Assembly: GCF_003045775.1 (NCBI RefSeq)
Contig: NZ_PXNS01000001.1
Location: forward strand, 186,001-250,000
Source of the DNA: Halomonas litopenaei
Lineage (GTDB): Bacteria; Pseudomonadota; Gammaproteobacteria; Pseudomonadales; Halomonadaceae
Direction: 5' to 3'
DNA: 64,000 nt
Position 1 is the first letter of the stretch. Each line of letters opens with the position of its first letter. The translations under genes and the position numbers were made by a program. The notes under the pieces were generated by a model that saw nothing but the letters and a program-made list of their open reading frames with translations, had not been told where the DNA came from and made no database searches. Below are positions 33,246-41,926 of the stretch, piece by piece.

Positions 33246-33307
33246 GGGCGCCTGAAGTATGCAGGAAGCGTTTTGTTTAGCTTGTCTAAGTCTTTGAAAT
33301 GACTGAA

Positions 33308-33337
33308 TTGGCAAATGTTCTTTGACCAAAGTATGAG
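33308..33337 (+). promoter_or_regulatory. Candidate sigma-70 promoter for fadL
   Basis: TTGGCA (33308-33313; five of six) and TATGAG (33332-33337; four of six) are 18 bp apart in an AT-rich stretch of the 394-bp divergent region. Transcription would start about 215 bases before fadL. Confidence 0.35.
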
Positions 33338-33350
33338 TAATTTGGCCATT

Positions 33351-33364
33351 AAAACGAACGTTTG
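33351..33364 (+). promoter_or_regulatory. PsrA-like operator upstream of fadL
   Basis: AAAACGAACGTTTG fits the AAAC-N4-GTTT dyad described for the TetR-family fatty-acid regulator PsrA of pseudomonads. It lies just downstream of the candidate fadL promoter, where a repressor would block transcription. Confidence 0.35.
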
Positions 33365-33557
33365 GCCTTGAACTCTTTGGCGCCTTCGCAAACACTGCGA
33401 GCAGGCCCGTCGACAGGGCCAAGCAATTCAGGTCAAACAAATTACAAAGAGTGCTCGAAAGGAACTGCGCCCGGACAAGTGTGCGGACGCAACTGCACAA
33501 TAACCACTACGCCATAACAAGTACGCCGACACGCTTGCTGATAATAAGGACGCCGAC

Positions 33558-34886
33558 ATGATGCACAACAACTTCAAGCCTTTGACCCTGGCGGTTGCCG
33601 TGGCCACCGCTGCTCTTTCCGGCCAGGCGATGGCCGGCGCCTTTCAGCTCAACGAGCAGGGTGTAAGTGGCCAGGGCACCTCCAACGCGGGCCGTGCCTC
33701 CACCGTGACCGACGCCACCATCGTGTTCGGCAACCCGGCCGGCATGTCGTTTCTCGATCGTGCCCAGGTCACCGCCGGTACCGCCTTCCTGACCGTGGAC
33801 ACCGACATCAAGAATGCCGACGGCAGCGCCACGGGCTCCAACGAAGGCGATATGGTGCCGGACACCTTTATTCCCTTCGGCTTCTACGTCCAGCCGATCA
33901 ACGACAACCTGCACTTTGGCCTCGGTGTCTACGCGCCCTTCGGTCTGATCACCGACTACGAAGGCCAGTTCCAGGGCCGTTTCTTCGGCGATCGCAGCAA
34001 GGTCGAGGTGGTCACCGTTCAGCCGACCATCTCGGTGAAGTTCAGCGAGCAGTTCTCGGCCGGCTTTGGCCTGACCTACAACCAGATCGATGGTGAGCTG
34101 ACTGCCAATACTCAGGGAGGCCCGGTGGGCTTCTTTGACCAAACCGGTGCCTTCACTCCTACCGGAGTCGCAGGCGAAGGGGATGTGGACATCGAGGGTG
34201 ACGATAACGCCTGGGGCTTTACCTTCGGCGCCATGTACAAGCCCTGGGAGCACACCACCTTCGGTTTCGCCTACCACTCTGAGGTGGAGTATGACCTCGA
34301 AGGCAAGGCGCGCTTTACCAATGTACGTGGACAGGGTGACCCGACGGTCGTTGCTGGTATCGGCCCCGTAGTCCCTGTAGGCACTGCGAGCCAGCAAGTC
34401 GACGCCGATCTGTCGATCACCCTGCCCGAGGTGTGGGACTTCTCGGTAACCCACGAGCTCAATGATCGCTGGACGGTGATGGCCGGCGCCGCCATGACCA
34501 ACTGGAGCGAGTTCGATGAGCTGCGTGTCGAGAACGATGTTCGCGAGATCGTCGAGGCCCAGAACTATGAGGACAGCTGGCAGTACTCCATCGGTACCGC
34601 CTATCAGCTCAACCCCCAGTGGGTGCTGCGTACTGGCCTCGCCTACGACGAGACCCCGATCAAGGACGAGTACCGCAGCGTGCGTGTGCCGTCTGATGAT
34701 CGCATCATCTTCTCGCTGGGTGCCGGCTGGACCCCGACCCCGGATCTGACCGTGGACGTGGCCTACTCCTATATCCACGAATCCGACGCCGAGCTGTCCC
34801 AGGAAGAGGAAAATCGCGGCACCTACGAGGCGGACTTCGAAAACACCGCCCAGGCCTTCGGTGCCCAGCTGACCTATCGCTTCTGA
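33558..34886 (+). CDS. fadL: FadL/OmpP1-family outer-membrane long-chain fatty acid channel
   Basis: Outer-membrane beta-barrel for uptake of long-chain fatty acids or other hydrophobic compounds. The 442-residue protein has a signal peptide (to AMA, about residue 26) and the FadL hatch start GAFQLNEQGVSGQGTSNAGRAS, with the conserved NPAGM motif. It ends in aromatic Phe as barrel proteins do (LTYRF). ATG 33558 (or the adjacent ATG 33561) has AAGGA. It is preceded by a long divergent regulatory region and followed by a strong terminator. Confidence 0.93.
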   Translation: MMHNNFKPLTLAVAVATAALSGQAMAGAFQLNEQGVSGQGTSNAGRASTVTDATIVFGNPAGMSFLDRAQVTAGTAFLTVDTDIKNADGSATGSNEGDMVPDTFIPFGFYVQPINDNLHFGLGVYAPFGLITDYEGQFQGRFFGDRSKVEVVTVQPTISVKFSEQFSAGFGLTYNQIDGELTANTQGGPVGFFDQTGAFTPTGVAGEGDVDIEGDDNAWGFTFGAMYKPWEHTTFGFAYHSEVEYDLEGKARFTNVRGQGDPTVVAGIGPVVPVGTASQQVDADLSITLPEVWDFSVTHELNDRWTVMAGAAMTNWSEFDELRVENDVREIVEAQNYEDSWQYSIGTAYQLNPQWVLRTGLAYDETPIKDEYRSVRVPSDDRIIFSLGAGWTPTPDLTVDVAYSYIHESDAELSQEEENRGTYEADFENTAQAFGAQLTYRF

Positions 34887-34964
34887 CCTATCGCTTCTGA
34901 CCGGCCACCACCTCGGTCCAGGCGACCGATATTGGCTTCCGCTAGAACATAGTCAGACCCTGCG

Positions 34965-34992
34965 CAGCGCCCCCTCCCAGGAGGGGGCGCTG
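34965..34992 (+). terminator. 12-bp hairpin after fadL
   Basis: CAGCGCCCCCTC and GAGGGGGCGCTG pair perfectly around CCAG, 79 bases past the fadL stop. The following TCGTTCGT is only weakly T-rich. Confidence 0.65.
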
Positions 34993-35250
34993 TCGTTCGT
35001 GGAAGCCAGCCATGCCAAGAGAAGATATCAGCGTTGCAAGTGGAGGCCTTTCTGGAAGGGCAGGGGGTAACAACAGCGATGCTTCACCGTCAGGGTGATA
35101 GCACGCGAATCGGCGAAGTCCACTATTGTCGAACATCCCGTTGCATCGGTTTGCCGGTTTTCTGATCGCTAAACGCTGTCTGGACGTATCCCGGTTGGTT
35201 AACATTGCGAATCAATCGTATTTGGTCAATACAACAACCTGGTGCTCCGG
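34993..35250. other. Upstream region of the TonB-receptor gene, no gene seen
   Basis: About 260 bases of lower GC towards its end. A TTGGTT hexamer at 35195 and AT-rich sequence near 35205-35232 suggest a promoter, and a poor match to a Fur-type dyad lies at about 35206-35220. Neither is convincing. A minus-strand frame of 87 codons here has no ribosome-binding site or coding character. Confidence 0.4.
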
Positions 35251-37177
35251 ATGTCCCTTCGCTTGATGATTCGCTGGTCTGTTCTGCCCCTGGGGGCGGC
35301 TTCCCTGTCTGTTCAGGCGCAACAGGATCTCGCCCTGGACAATATCGTCGTTACCGCTGCGGGCTATGAGCAGACGCAGACCGAGGCACCGGCTTCGATC
35401 AGCGTGGTGACCCGGGAATCGCTTGAAAAACGTGCCTACCGGGACATCACCGATGCGCTACAGGATGTGCCCGGCGTCGTGGTGACCGGCGGTGGCGATG
35501 GCGAAGACGTCAGCCTGCGTGGCATGCCGGCGCAGTACACCCTGTGGCTGGTAGACGGTCGCCGGCAGACTTCGCGGGAATCCCAGCCGAGCGGCGGGGG
35601 CGGCTTCCAGAAGGACTGGCTGCCACCGTTGAGCGCCATCGAGCGTATCGAGGTCATCCGCGGCCCCATGTCGACCCTGTACGGGTCCGATGCCATCGGT
35701 GGAGTCATCAACATCATCACCCGCAAGGTCGCGGAGGATTGGGTCACCCAACTGCGTACCGAGGCGACGATTCAGGAAGACAGTGACTCCGGCAACGAAT
35801 TCAACAATCAGCTGTATGTGTCCGGTCCGCTGGCCGACGACGTCCTCGGGTTGCAGCTGACCGGTCAGTACCAGCATCGCCATGAGGACAAGATCGAGCG
35901 CGGCTATGCCAAGCGCGAGTTTTCCAACCTGGCCGCGCGGCTGTCGCTGGAGGCCACGCCCGATCACTCACTTTCGCTTGATGTCAGTCGACGAGAGCAG
36001 GATCGCACCAGTCGTGCCGGATTCTCGCTGCCCGAGCGACGCCGAGACCGAAAATCGACACAAGACCGTTGCGCTGTCCCACCAGGGCAACTGGGGGTTG
36101 CTGACCTCGGATTCCTACGTGCAGCTGGAGGAAACCGACAACGTCGGTCGCGATATCGAGATTCACAATACGGTGGCGGATTCACGCTGGGTACTGCCGC
36201 TGGGCGACCACTTCGTGACCTTCGGCGGCACCTGGGAGGACGAGAAACTCGAGGACACCACCACCAACGCCCTGGCAGGCACCGACGAGATCACCGTCTA
36301 CCAGTACGCGCTGTTTCTCGAAGACGAATGGTATCTGACCGACAGCTTCTCGTTGACCGCCGGGCTGCGCATGGACGATCACGAGTTCTTCGGCGACCAC
36401 TACAGCCCAAGACTCTACGGTGTCTGGAGCCTGCTGCCCGACTGGACCCTGAAGGGCGGTATGTCCACCGGGTTCCGCGCGCCCAACCTGCGCGAGCTGT
36501 CAGGCGACTGGGTCCAGGAGAGCCGGGGCGGCGATATCTACGGCAACCCGGATCTGGACGCGGAAGAGTCCCGTAGCTACGAGATGGGGCTGGTCCATGA
36601 CGGCGCCAACGGCCTTCAGGCCAGCCTGACGCTGTTCTACAACGACTTCGATGACAAGATCTCCACCATCGCCTGTGGCGATCGCGACTGCGGTGATGCG
36701 GCGGCCGGCGACCCGGACGCCCGCACCAACGTCAATATCGATGACGCCATCACCAAGGGCATCGAGGCTGGTGTCCAGATGCCGATCGGCGAACGCTGGC
36801 AGGCCCAGGCCTCCTACACCTACACCGATTCCGAACAGAAGAGCGGTGACAACGAGGGTCAGCCGCTGACCCAGGTGCCTCGCCACCTGTTCAATACCAC
36901 CGTCAACTGGCAGGCCACCGAGGCCCTCGTTCCCTGGCTGCGCTTTACCTTCCGCGGCGAAGAAAGCCAGCCGGTGAACCTCTCAAGCAACAGCAGCACC
37001 TCCATCCGGGCCCCATCCTACGCTACCTGGGACGCGGGGCTCAGCTGGCAGGCGACACGACAGATCCGTGTGCTTTCCGGCATCTACAATCTGACCGACA
37101 AGGACATCGAGTTCGATAACTTCGGTCATGTGGACGATGGACGGCGCTACTGGGTCGGGCTCGACCTGGAGTTCTAA
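35251..37177 (+). pseudogene. TonB-dependent receptor, CirA/FepA type, broken by a frameshift
   Basis: Outer-membrane siderophore-type receptor. A signal peptide (to about VQA) precedes a plug domain with the TonB-box-like DNIVVTA, RDITDALQDVPGVVVTGG and ERIEVIRGPMSTLYGSDAIGGVINIITRK. The barrel continues only in the next frame: the reading passes from SRAGFSLPE to DAETENRHKTVALSH around 36035-36040, as if one base were inserted in CCCGAGCGACGCC. The second part runs intact to the aromatic end LDLEF at 37177. This is either a recent inactivation or an assembly error. The metallo-beta-lactamase-fold gene follows 47 bases later. Confidence 0.85.
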
Positions 37178-37224
37178 AGCGCGCAGCGACCCACCTAAAC
37201 GAACAGCAGCGAACAGGAAGGACC

Positions 37225-38271
37225 ATGAAAGCGATGATCGCAGGGGCCGTGGTAAGCCTCACCCTGAGTCAGACCGCCCTGGCGGTGGATGAACCTCCCC
37301 AGCAGCTGCCCGAGCAGCTGGCCGAGCAGCTGGCTGAGCGGGGCCTGGCGGCCGGACAGGCCTTCCCCGGGCTGTCCAGCCTGTGTGACCTGTCGGCCAG
37401 GCTCAAGGTGGCGGGCCAGCGTCCGAAAGGCGAGGCGGCAGAGCGGGAGCGTCGTGAGTCCAGTCGCGATGACCGGCGCCAGCGCGGCCCGGCCGAGCCG
37501 ATGCCGACCCAGGTATTCGACAATCTCTACTACGTCGGCACGCCCGGCGTCGCCAGCTGGGCGCTGACCACCAACGAGGGGATCATTCTGATCGATGCCC
37601 TCAACAACAACGAGGAAGCGCAGAAGTTTATCGAGCAGGGGCTGGTGGATCTGGGCCTGGATCCCGAGGACATCACCTATCTGGTGGTGACCCACGCCCA
37701 CGGTGATCACTACGGTGGTCAGCAGTACCTGGTCGACAACTACGGAGCCCAGGTGGTCATGAGCGATGCGGACTGGACCGCCCTCGAACAGCCGGAGCTG
37801 GCCATCGACAATCCCCGCTGGGGCGAGCCTCCAGTGCGCGATATCACCATCGCCGACGGCGACACCCTGACTCTTGGCGATACCGCCCTCGAGGCCTACG
37901 TGACCCCCGGCCATACCCTCGGCACGCTGTCGCTGGTGATTCCGCTGAAGGATGGCGACAGTACCCATCGGGCGGTGCTGTGGGGCGGTACCGGTTTCAA
38001 CTTCGGGCCGGACGAGGCCCGCTTGCGGGAGTACTCGGCCTCCGCCTCACGAATGAAGACGATCTCTGAACAGCAGGGCGTGGACGTCTTCCTGTCCAAC
38101 CATCCCACCCGCGACAACACCCTGGCGCGGATCGAGGCGTTGGAGCAGCGGCAAGCCGGCGATCCCCATCCCTTCGTCAGCGACCAGGCGCTGGGTGCCC
38201 TGGACCTCTTGATGAGCTGTTCGCTGGCCCAGGCCGAGCGTGTCTACGCAGGCGAGCATCCGACAGAGTAG
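37225..38271 (+). CDS. Exported metallo-beta-lactamase-fold hydrolase
   Basis: A 348-residue periplasmic metallohydrolase with signal peptide (LTLSQTALA). A Gln/Glu-rich N-terminal stretch with short LAEQ repeats leads to CDLSARLKVAG. The core has the zinc motif THAHGDHYGG, a third histidine in VTPGHTLGTLSL, and SNHPTRDN near the end, most like the B3 branch. Substrate unknown; beta-lactams, lactones or esters are possible. ATG 37225 with AGGAAGG. It is probably co-transcribed with the receptor gene, so it may process the imported ligand (inference). Confidence 0.85.
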   Translation: MKAMIAGAVVSLTLSQTALAVDEPPQQLPEQLAEQLAERGLAAGQAFPGLSSLCDLSARLKVAGQRPKGEAAERERRESSRDDRRQRGPAEPMPTQVFDNLYYVGTPGVASWALTTNEGIILIDALNNNEEAQKFIEQGLVDLGLDPEDITYLVVTHAHGDHYGGQQYLVDNYGAQVVMSDADWTALEQPELAIDNPRWGEPPVRDITIADGDTLTLGDTALEAYVTPGHTLGTLSLVIPLKDGDSTHRAVLWGGTGFNFGPDEARLREYSASASRMKTISEQQGVDVFLSNHPTRDNTLARIEALEQRQAGDPHPFVSDQALGALDLLMSCSLAQAERVYAGEHPTE

Positions 38272-38313
38272 AGACGTTCATACGAGCCAAAGCAGCGGCC
38301 GCTGCCTTCGCAC

Positions 38314-38341
38314 AACAGGCGCTGCTCAAGCAGCGCCTGTT
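38314..38341. terminator. 13-bp hairpin between convergent genes
   Basis: AACAGGCGCTGCT and AGCAGCGCCTGTT pair around CA. It lies between the hydrolase gene and the minus-strand ABC operon and can serve both. Confidence 0.7.
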
Positions 38342-38375
38342 ACGTTACGTAGGTAGAGCTCGTAGATCGCTTGGC

Positions 38376-40010
38376 CTAGGCCACCTGATCGAGCATGGCG
38401 GCGGCCAGCAGCTTGCGGGTGTATTCGGTCTTCGGCGCGGCGAACAGCGCCTCGGCGCTGCCCTGTTCCACTATCTCTCCGTCCTTCATCACCAGCACGG
38501 TGTCGGCCAGCGCTCGCACCACCGCCAGGTCGTGGCTGATGAACAGGTAGGTCAGGCCGTGTTTCTGTTGCAGGTCACGCAGCAGGTCGATGACGGTGAC
38601 CTGCACCGAGCGGTCCAACGCTGAGGTGGGTTCGTCGAGCAGCAGGAACTCCGGCTTGAGCACCAGCGCCCGGGCGATGGCGATCCGCTGGCGCTGGCCG
38701 CCGGAGAACTCGTGGGGGTAGCGATTGCGCATCGAAGGATCCAGCGACACCTCCTTGAGCGCCGCCATCACCTGGGCCTCGCGCTCGGCGCGGGACAGGT
38801 GCGGGGCGTGGACCTTGAGCCCTTCGCCGATGATGTCGCCAACGGTCAGCCGCGGCGACAGCGAGCCGTAGGGGTCCTGGAACACCACCTGCAGCTTCGA
38901 GCGGATCGGCCGCATGGCGGTCTTGTCCAGCACGTCGAGGCGGGTGTCGTGGAAGCGGATCTCGCCCTGGCTCTTGAGCAGCCTCAGCAGGGCGCGGCCC
39001 AGGGTCGACTTGCCGGAGCCCGATTCGCCGACGATGCCCACCGTCTGGCCGCGACGGATGCTGACGTCGATGCCACGCACCGCCTCGAAGTACTCGCTGG
39101 GACCGAACAGGCGCTTCTTGAGGGCGAAGCGTACGCGCATGTCCTTGGCCTCGAGCACCATGGGCTCGCTGTCGGCCACCGGCGCCTTGCGCCCGCGTGG
39201 CTCGGCGTCGATCAGCATGCGGGTGTACTCGTGGCGCGGGTTGGCGAAGACCTCCCGGGTCTCACCCTGCTCGACCAGCTCGCCGTGGCGCATCACGCAG
39301 ACCCGGTCGGCGAAGTGCTTGACGATGGTCAGGTCGTGAGTAATGAACAGGATCGCCATGCCGTAGCGGCGTTGCAGGTCCTTGAGCAGCTCGAGGATCT
39401 GGGCCTGGACGGTGACGTCCAGCGCGGTGGTGGGCTCGTCGGCGATCAGCATCTCCGGCTCGCCGGCCAGGGCCATCGCGATCATCACCCGCTGGCGCTG
39501 GCCGCCGGACAGCTCGTGGGGGTAGCTCGACACCCGCCTTGCCGGTTCGGGGATGCCGACCTGCTCGAGCAGGTCGATGGCCTTGGCGGTGGCGGCGCGC
39601 CCCTTGAGGCTCTGGTGGCGGTCGAGCACCTCCTTGATCTGGTCGCCGATGCGGTGCAGCGGATTGAGCGAGGTCATCGGCTCCTGGAAGATCATGGCGA
39701 TATTGCCACCGCGAATCCGGCGCATGCGCTTGGCGGTGGCACCGAGCAGTTCCTCGCCCTTGAAGCGGATGACGCCCTCGGCCCGGGCGAGCTCCGGCAG
39801 CAGGCGCATGGCGGCGGTGGAGGTCACCGACTTGCCGGAGCCGGATTCGCCCACCAGCGCCAGGGTCTCGCCGGGATTGATGGCAAAGCTGACGTCCCTG
39901 ACCGCCTGGACGGTGCCGTGGGGCAGCTCGAAGCTGACGCTGAGCCCCTCGATCTCGAGCAGCGCCTCGCGGGCGGGACGACGGGGGTTCTTGGGTTGTG
40001 TGTCGGTCAT
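38376..40010 (-). CDS. Peptide ABC transporter, two fused ATPase domains (YejF type)
   Basis: A 544-residue energising subunit with two complete ABC cassettes. Each has Walker A GESGSGKS (first GSGKSVTST, second GSGKSTLGR), signature ([12 protein letters not shown] and [12 protein letters not shown]) and Walker B ([12 protein letters not shown] and [11 protein letters not shown]). This fused layout is that of YejF and DppDF-type oligopeptide importers. ATG 40010 with GGAGA; the frame continues upstream only as an antisense-like overlap with oppC. It ends the operon oppA-oppA-oppB-oppC-oppDF. Confidence 0.94.
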   Translation of the reverse strand: MTDTQPKNPRRPAREALLEIEGLSVSFELPHGTVQAVRDVSFAINPGETLALVGESGSGKSVTSTAAMRLLPELARAEGVIRFKGEELLGATAKRMRRIRGGNIAMIFQEPMTSLNPLHRIGDQIKEVLDRHQSLKGRAATAKAIDLLEQVGIPEPARRVSSYPHELSGGQRQRVMIAMALAGEPEMLIADEPTTALDVTVQAQILELLKDLQRRYGMAILFITHDLTIVKHFADRVCVMRHGELVEQGETREVFANPRHEYTRMLIDAEPRGRKAPVADSEPMVLEAKDMRVRFALKKRLFGPSEYFEAVRGIDVSIRRGQTVGIVGESGSGKSTLGRALLRLLKSQGEIRFHDTRLDVLDKTAMRPIRSKLQVVFQDPYGSLSPRLTVGDIIGEGLKVHAPHLSRAEREAQVMAALKEVSLDPSMRNRYPHEFSGGQRQRIAIARALVLKPEFLLLDEPTSALDRSVQVTVIDLLRDLQQKHGLTYLFISHDLAVVRALADTVLVMKDGEIVEQGSAEALFAAPKTEYTRKLLAAAMLDQVA

Positions 40011-40030
40011 GGTCGCGTCTCCGTCGTCGA

Positions 40031-40915
40031 TCAGCGGGTCTTGGGGTCCAGGGCGTCTCTGAGGCCGTCGCCGAGGAAGTTCAGGCAGAACAGCGTCAGC
40101 GCCAGGAACACCGAGGGCACCAGCAGCATCCAGGGCGAGGTCTGCATCATGTCGGCACCCTCGGAGATCAGCACGCCCCAGCTGGTCAGCGGCTCCTGCA
40201 CGCCGAGGCCGAGGAACGACAGGAAGCTCTCGAGCAGGATGACCTTGGGCACCGTCAGGGTGACGTAGACGATCACCGGGCCGATGGCGTTGGGGATCAG
40301 GTGGCGGGTGACGATCTTGCCGTCCTTGACGCCGAGGGCGTGGGCCGCCTCGACGAACTCCCGCTGCTTGAGCGCCAGGGTCTGGCCGCGCACGATACGC
40401 GCCATGTCGAGCCACTCCACCGCGCCGATGGCGGCGTAGATCAGGAAGATGTTGCGGCCGAACACCACCATCAGCAGGATCACCAGGAACATGAACGGCA
40501 GCGAGTACATGATGTCGACGAAGCGCATCATCAGGTTGTCGACGCGCCCGCCGACATAGCCGGACACGGCGCCGTAGAGCACCCCGATGATCAGGCTGAC
40601 GAAGGTCGCCACCAGCGCCACCGACAGCGACACCTGGCCCCCATAGAGGGTGCGGGTCAGCAGGTCGCGGCCGTTGGCGTCGGTGCCGAGCCAGTGGCCG
40701 CCTTCCAGGGTCGGGCCCACGTCGAAGGCGTTCCAGTCGACGTCGGCCAGCCCCCAGGGGGTCAGCCAGGGACCGATAAAGCAGGCCAGGGTCATCAGGC
40801 CGAGCAGCCACAGGCTGGCCATGGCCGCGCGGTTCTGGCTCAGCCGGCGCCAGGCGTCGCGGCCGAGGCTGTCGCCGACGGGGGCGGCGGTCGGGGCGAG
40901 GGAATCGGTACTCAT
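40031..40915 (-). CDS. Peptide ABC transporter permease, OppC/YejE type
   Basis: A 294-residue inner-membrane permease with about six spans. It has the OppC N-terminal segment (AMASLWLLGLMTLACFIGPWL), the long periplasmic loop with HWLGTDANGRDLLTR, and the EAA loop EFVEAAHALGVKDGKIVTRHLIPN that contacts the ATPase. Partner of the OppB-type permease nine bases upstream. Confidence 0.94.
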   Translation of the reverse strand: MSTDSLAPTAAPVGDSLGRDAWRRLSQNRAAMASLWLLGLMTLACFIGPWLTPWGLADVDWNAFDVGPTLEGGHWLGTDANGRDLLTRTLYGGQVSLSVALVATFVSLIIGVLYGAVSGYVGGRVDNLMMRFVDIMYSLPFMFLVILLMVVFGRNIFLIYAAIGAVEWLDMARIVRGQTLALKQREFVEAAHALGVKDGKIVTRHLIPNAIGPVIVYVTLTVPKVILLESFLSFLGLGVQEPLTSWGVLISEGADMMQTSPWMLLVPSVFLALTLFCLNFLGDGLRDALDPKTR

Positions 40916-40924
40916 GGCGTCGCC

Positions 40925-41851
40925 TCAGTCGTCATAGCGGATTTGGGGATCAAGGGCCGAGTAGATCAGGTCCACGATCAGGTTCATCAACACGATCAGG
41001 GCGCCGTAGAACACCACCGTGCCCATCACCAGGGTGTAGTCGCGGTTGAGCGCGCCCTGGACGAAGTAGCGGCCGATGCCGGGGATGCCGAAGATCTGCT
41101 CGATCACCACGGAGCCGGTGATGATGCCGGCGATGGCCGGGCCCAGGTAGGAGGTCACCGGCAGCAGGGCGGGGCGCAGGGCGTGGCGCCAGACCACCTC
41201 GGCCTCGGTCAGTCCCTTGGCTCGGGCGGTGCGAATATAGTGGCTGCCCATCACCTCGATCATGCTGGCGCGCATCATCCGCGCGATGTAGGCGATCTGC
41301 TGGATCGATAGCGCGATCACCGGCAGGATCAGGTTGGGCAGGGCGCCGTCGTTCCAGCCCCCCGCCGGCAGCCAGCCGAGCAGCACCCCGAACACCAGCG
41401 CCAGCACCGGCGCCACCACGAAGTTGGGCACCGCGATGCCGGCCAGCGCCGTGCCCATCACCGTGTAGTCCACGGCGGTATTGCGCTTGAGTGCGGCGAT
41501 GATGCCCAGCGGCAGGCCGATCGCCAGCGCCAGCAGGATCGCCAGGCCGCCGATCTGCAGGCTTACCGGGAAGCCCTGCATGATCAGCTCGGTGACGGTG
41601 AAGTCCTTGTACTTGAACGAGGGCCCGAAGTCGCCCTGGACCAGGTTGCCCAGGTAGCGGAAGTACTGCTGCCACAGCGGTTCGTCCAGGTGGTAGGCGG
41701 CCATCAGGTTGGCCTCGATCTCCGGCGGCAGGGCGCGCTCGCCGTCGAAGGGCCCGCCGGGGGCGATGCGCATCAGAAAGAAGGCGATGGTGATGACGAT
41801 CAGCATCGTCGGTATGGCCTGGGCCAGGCGTTTCAAGGTGTAGCTCAGCAT
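40925..41851 (-). CDS. Peptide ABC transporter permease, OppB/YejB type
   Basis: A 308-residue permease with the OppB start (YTLKRLAQAIPTMLIVITIAF) and periplasmic motif MRIAPGGPF. Its EAA loop is YIRTARAKGLTEAEVVWRHALRPAL. ATG 41851 was chosen because the preceding in-frame codons are not membrane-like. Located between the first binding-protein gene and oppC. Confidence 0.94.
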   Translation of the reverse strand: MLSYTLKRLAQAIPTMLIVITIAFFLMRIAPGGPFDGERALPPEIEANLMAAYHLDEPLWQQYFRYLGNLVQGDFGPSFKYKDFTVTELIMQGFPVSLQIGGLAILLALAIGLPLGIIAALKRNTAVDYTVMGTALAGIAVPNFVVAPVLALVFGVLLGWLPAGGWNDGALPNLILPVIALSIQQIAYIARMMRASMIEVMGSHYIRTARAKGLTEAEVVWRHALRPALLPVTSYLGPAIAGIITGSVVIEQIFGIPGIGRYFVQGALNRDYTLVMGTVVFYGALIVLMNLIVDLIYSALDPQIRYDD

Positions 41852-41926
41852 GGCGCCGTTCCTCGGTTGACATGGAGGGCGGGCCATCCCTGGCCGCGCC
41901 CGCGATGGGGTTGGAGCGGGTGATCG

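Noticed and set aside
34942..35205. An 87-codon minus-strand frame between fadL and the receptor
   Set aside because: It overlaps the fadL terminator, lacks a ribosome-binding site and has no coding character.
35195..35232. Fur box upstream of the TonB receptor
   Set aside because: Only about 8 of 14 dyad positions fit the consensus, no better than expected by chance in AT-rich DNA.
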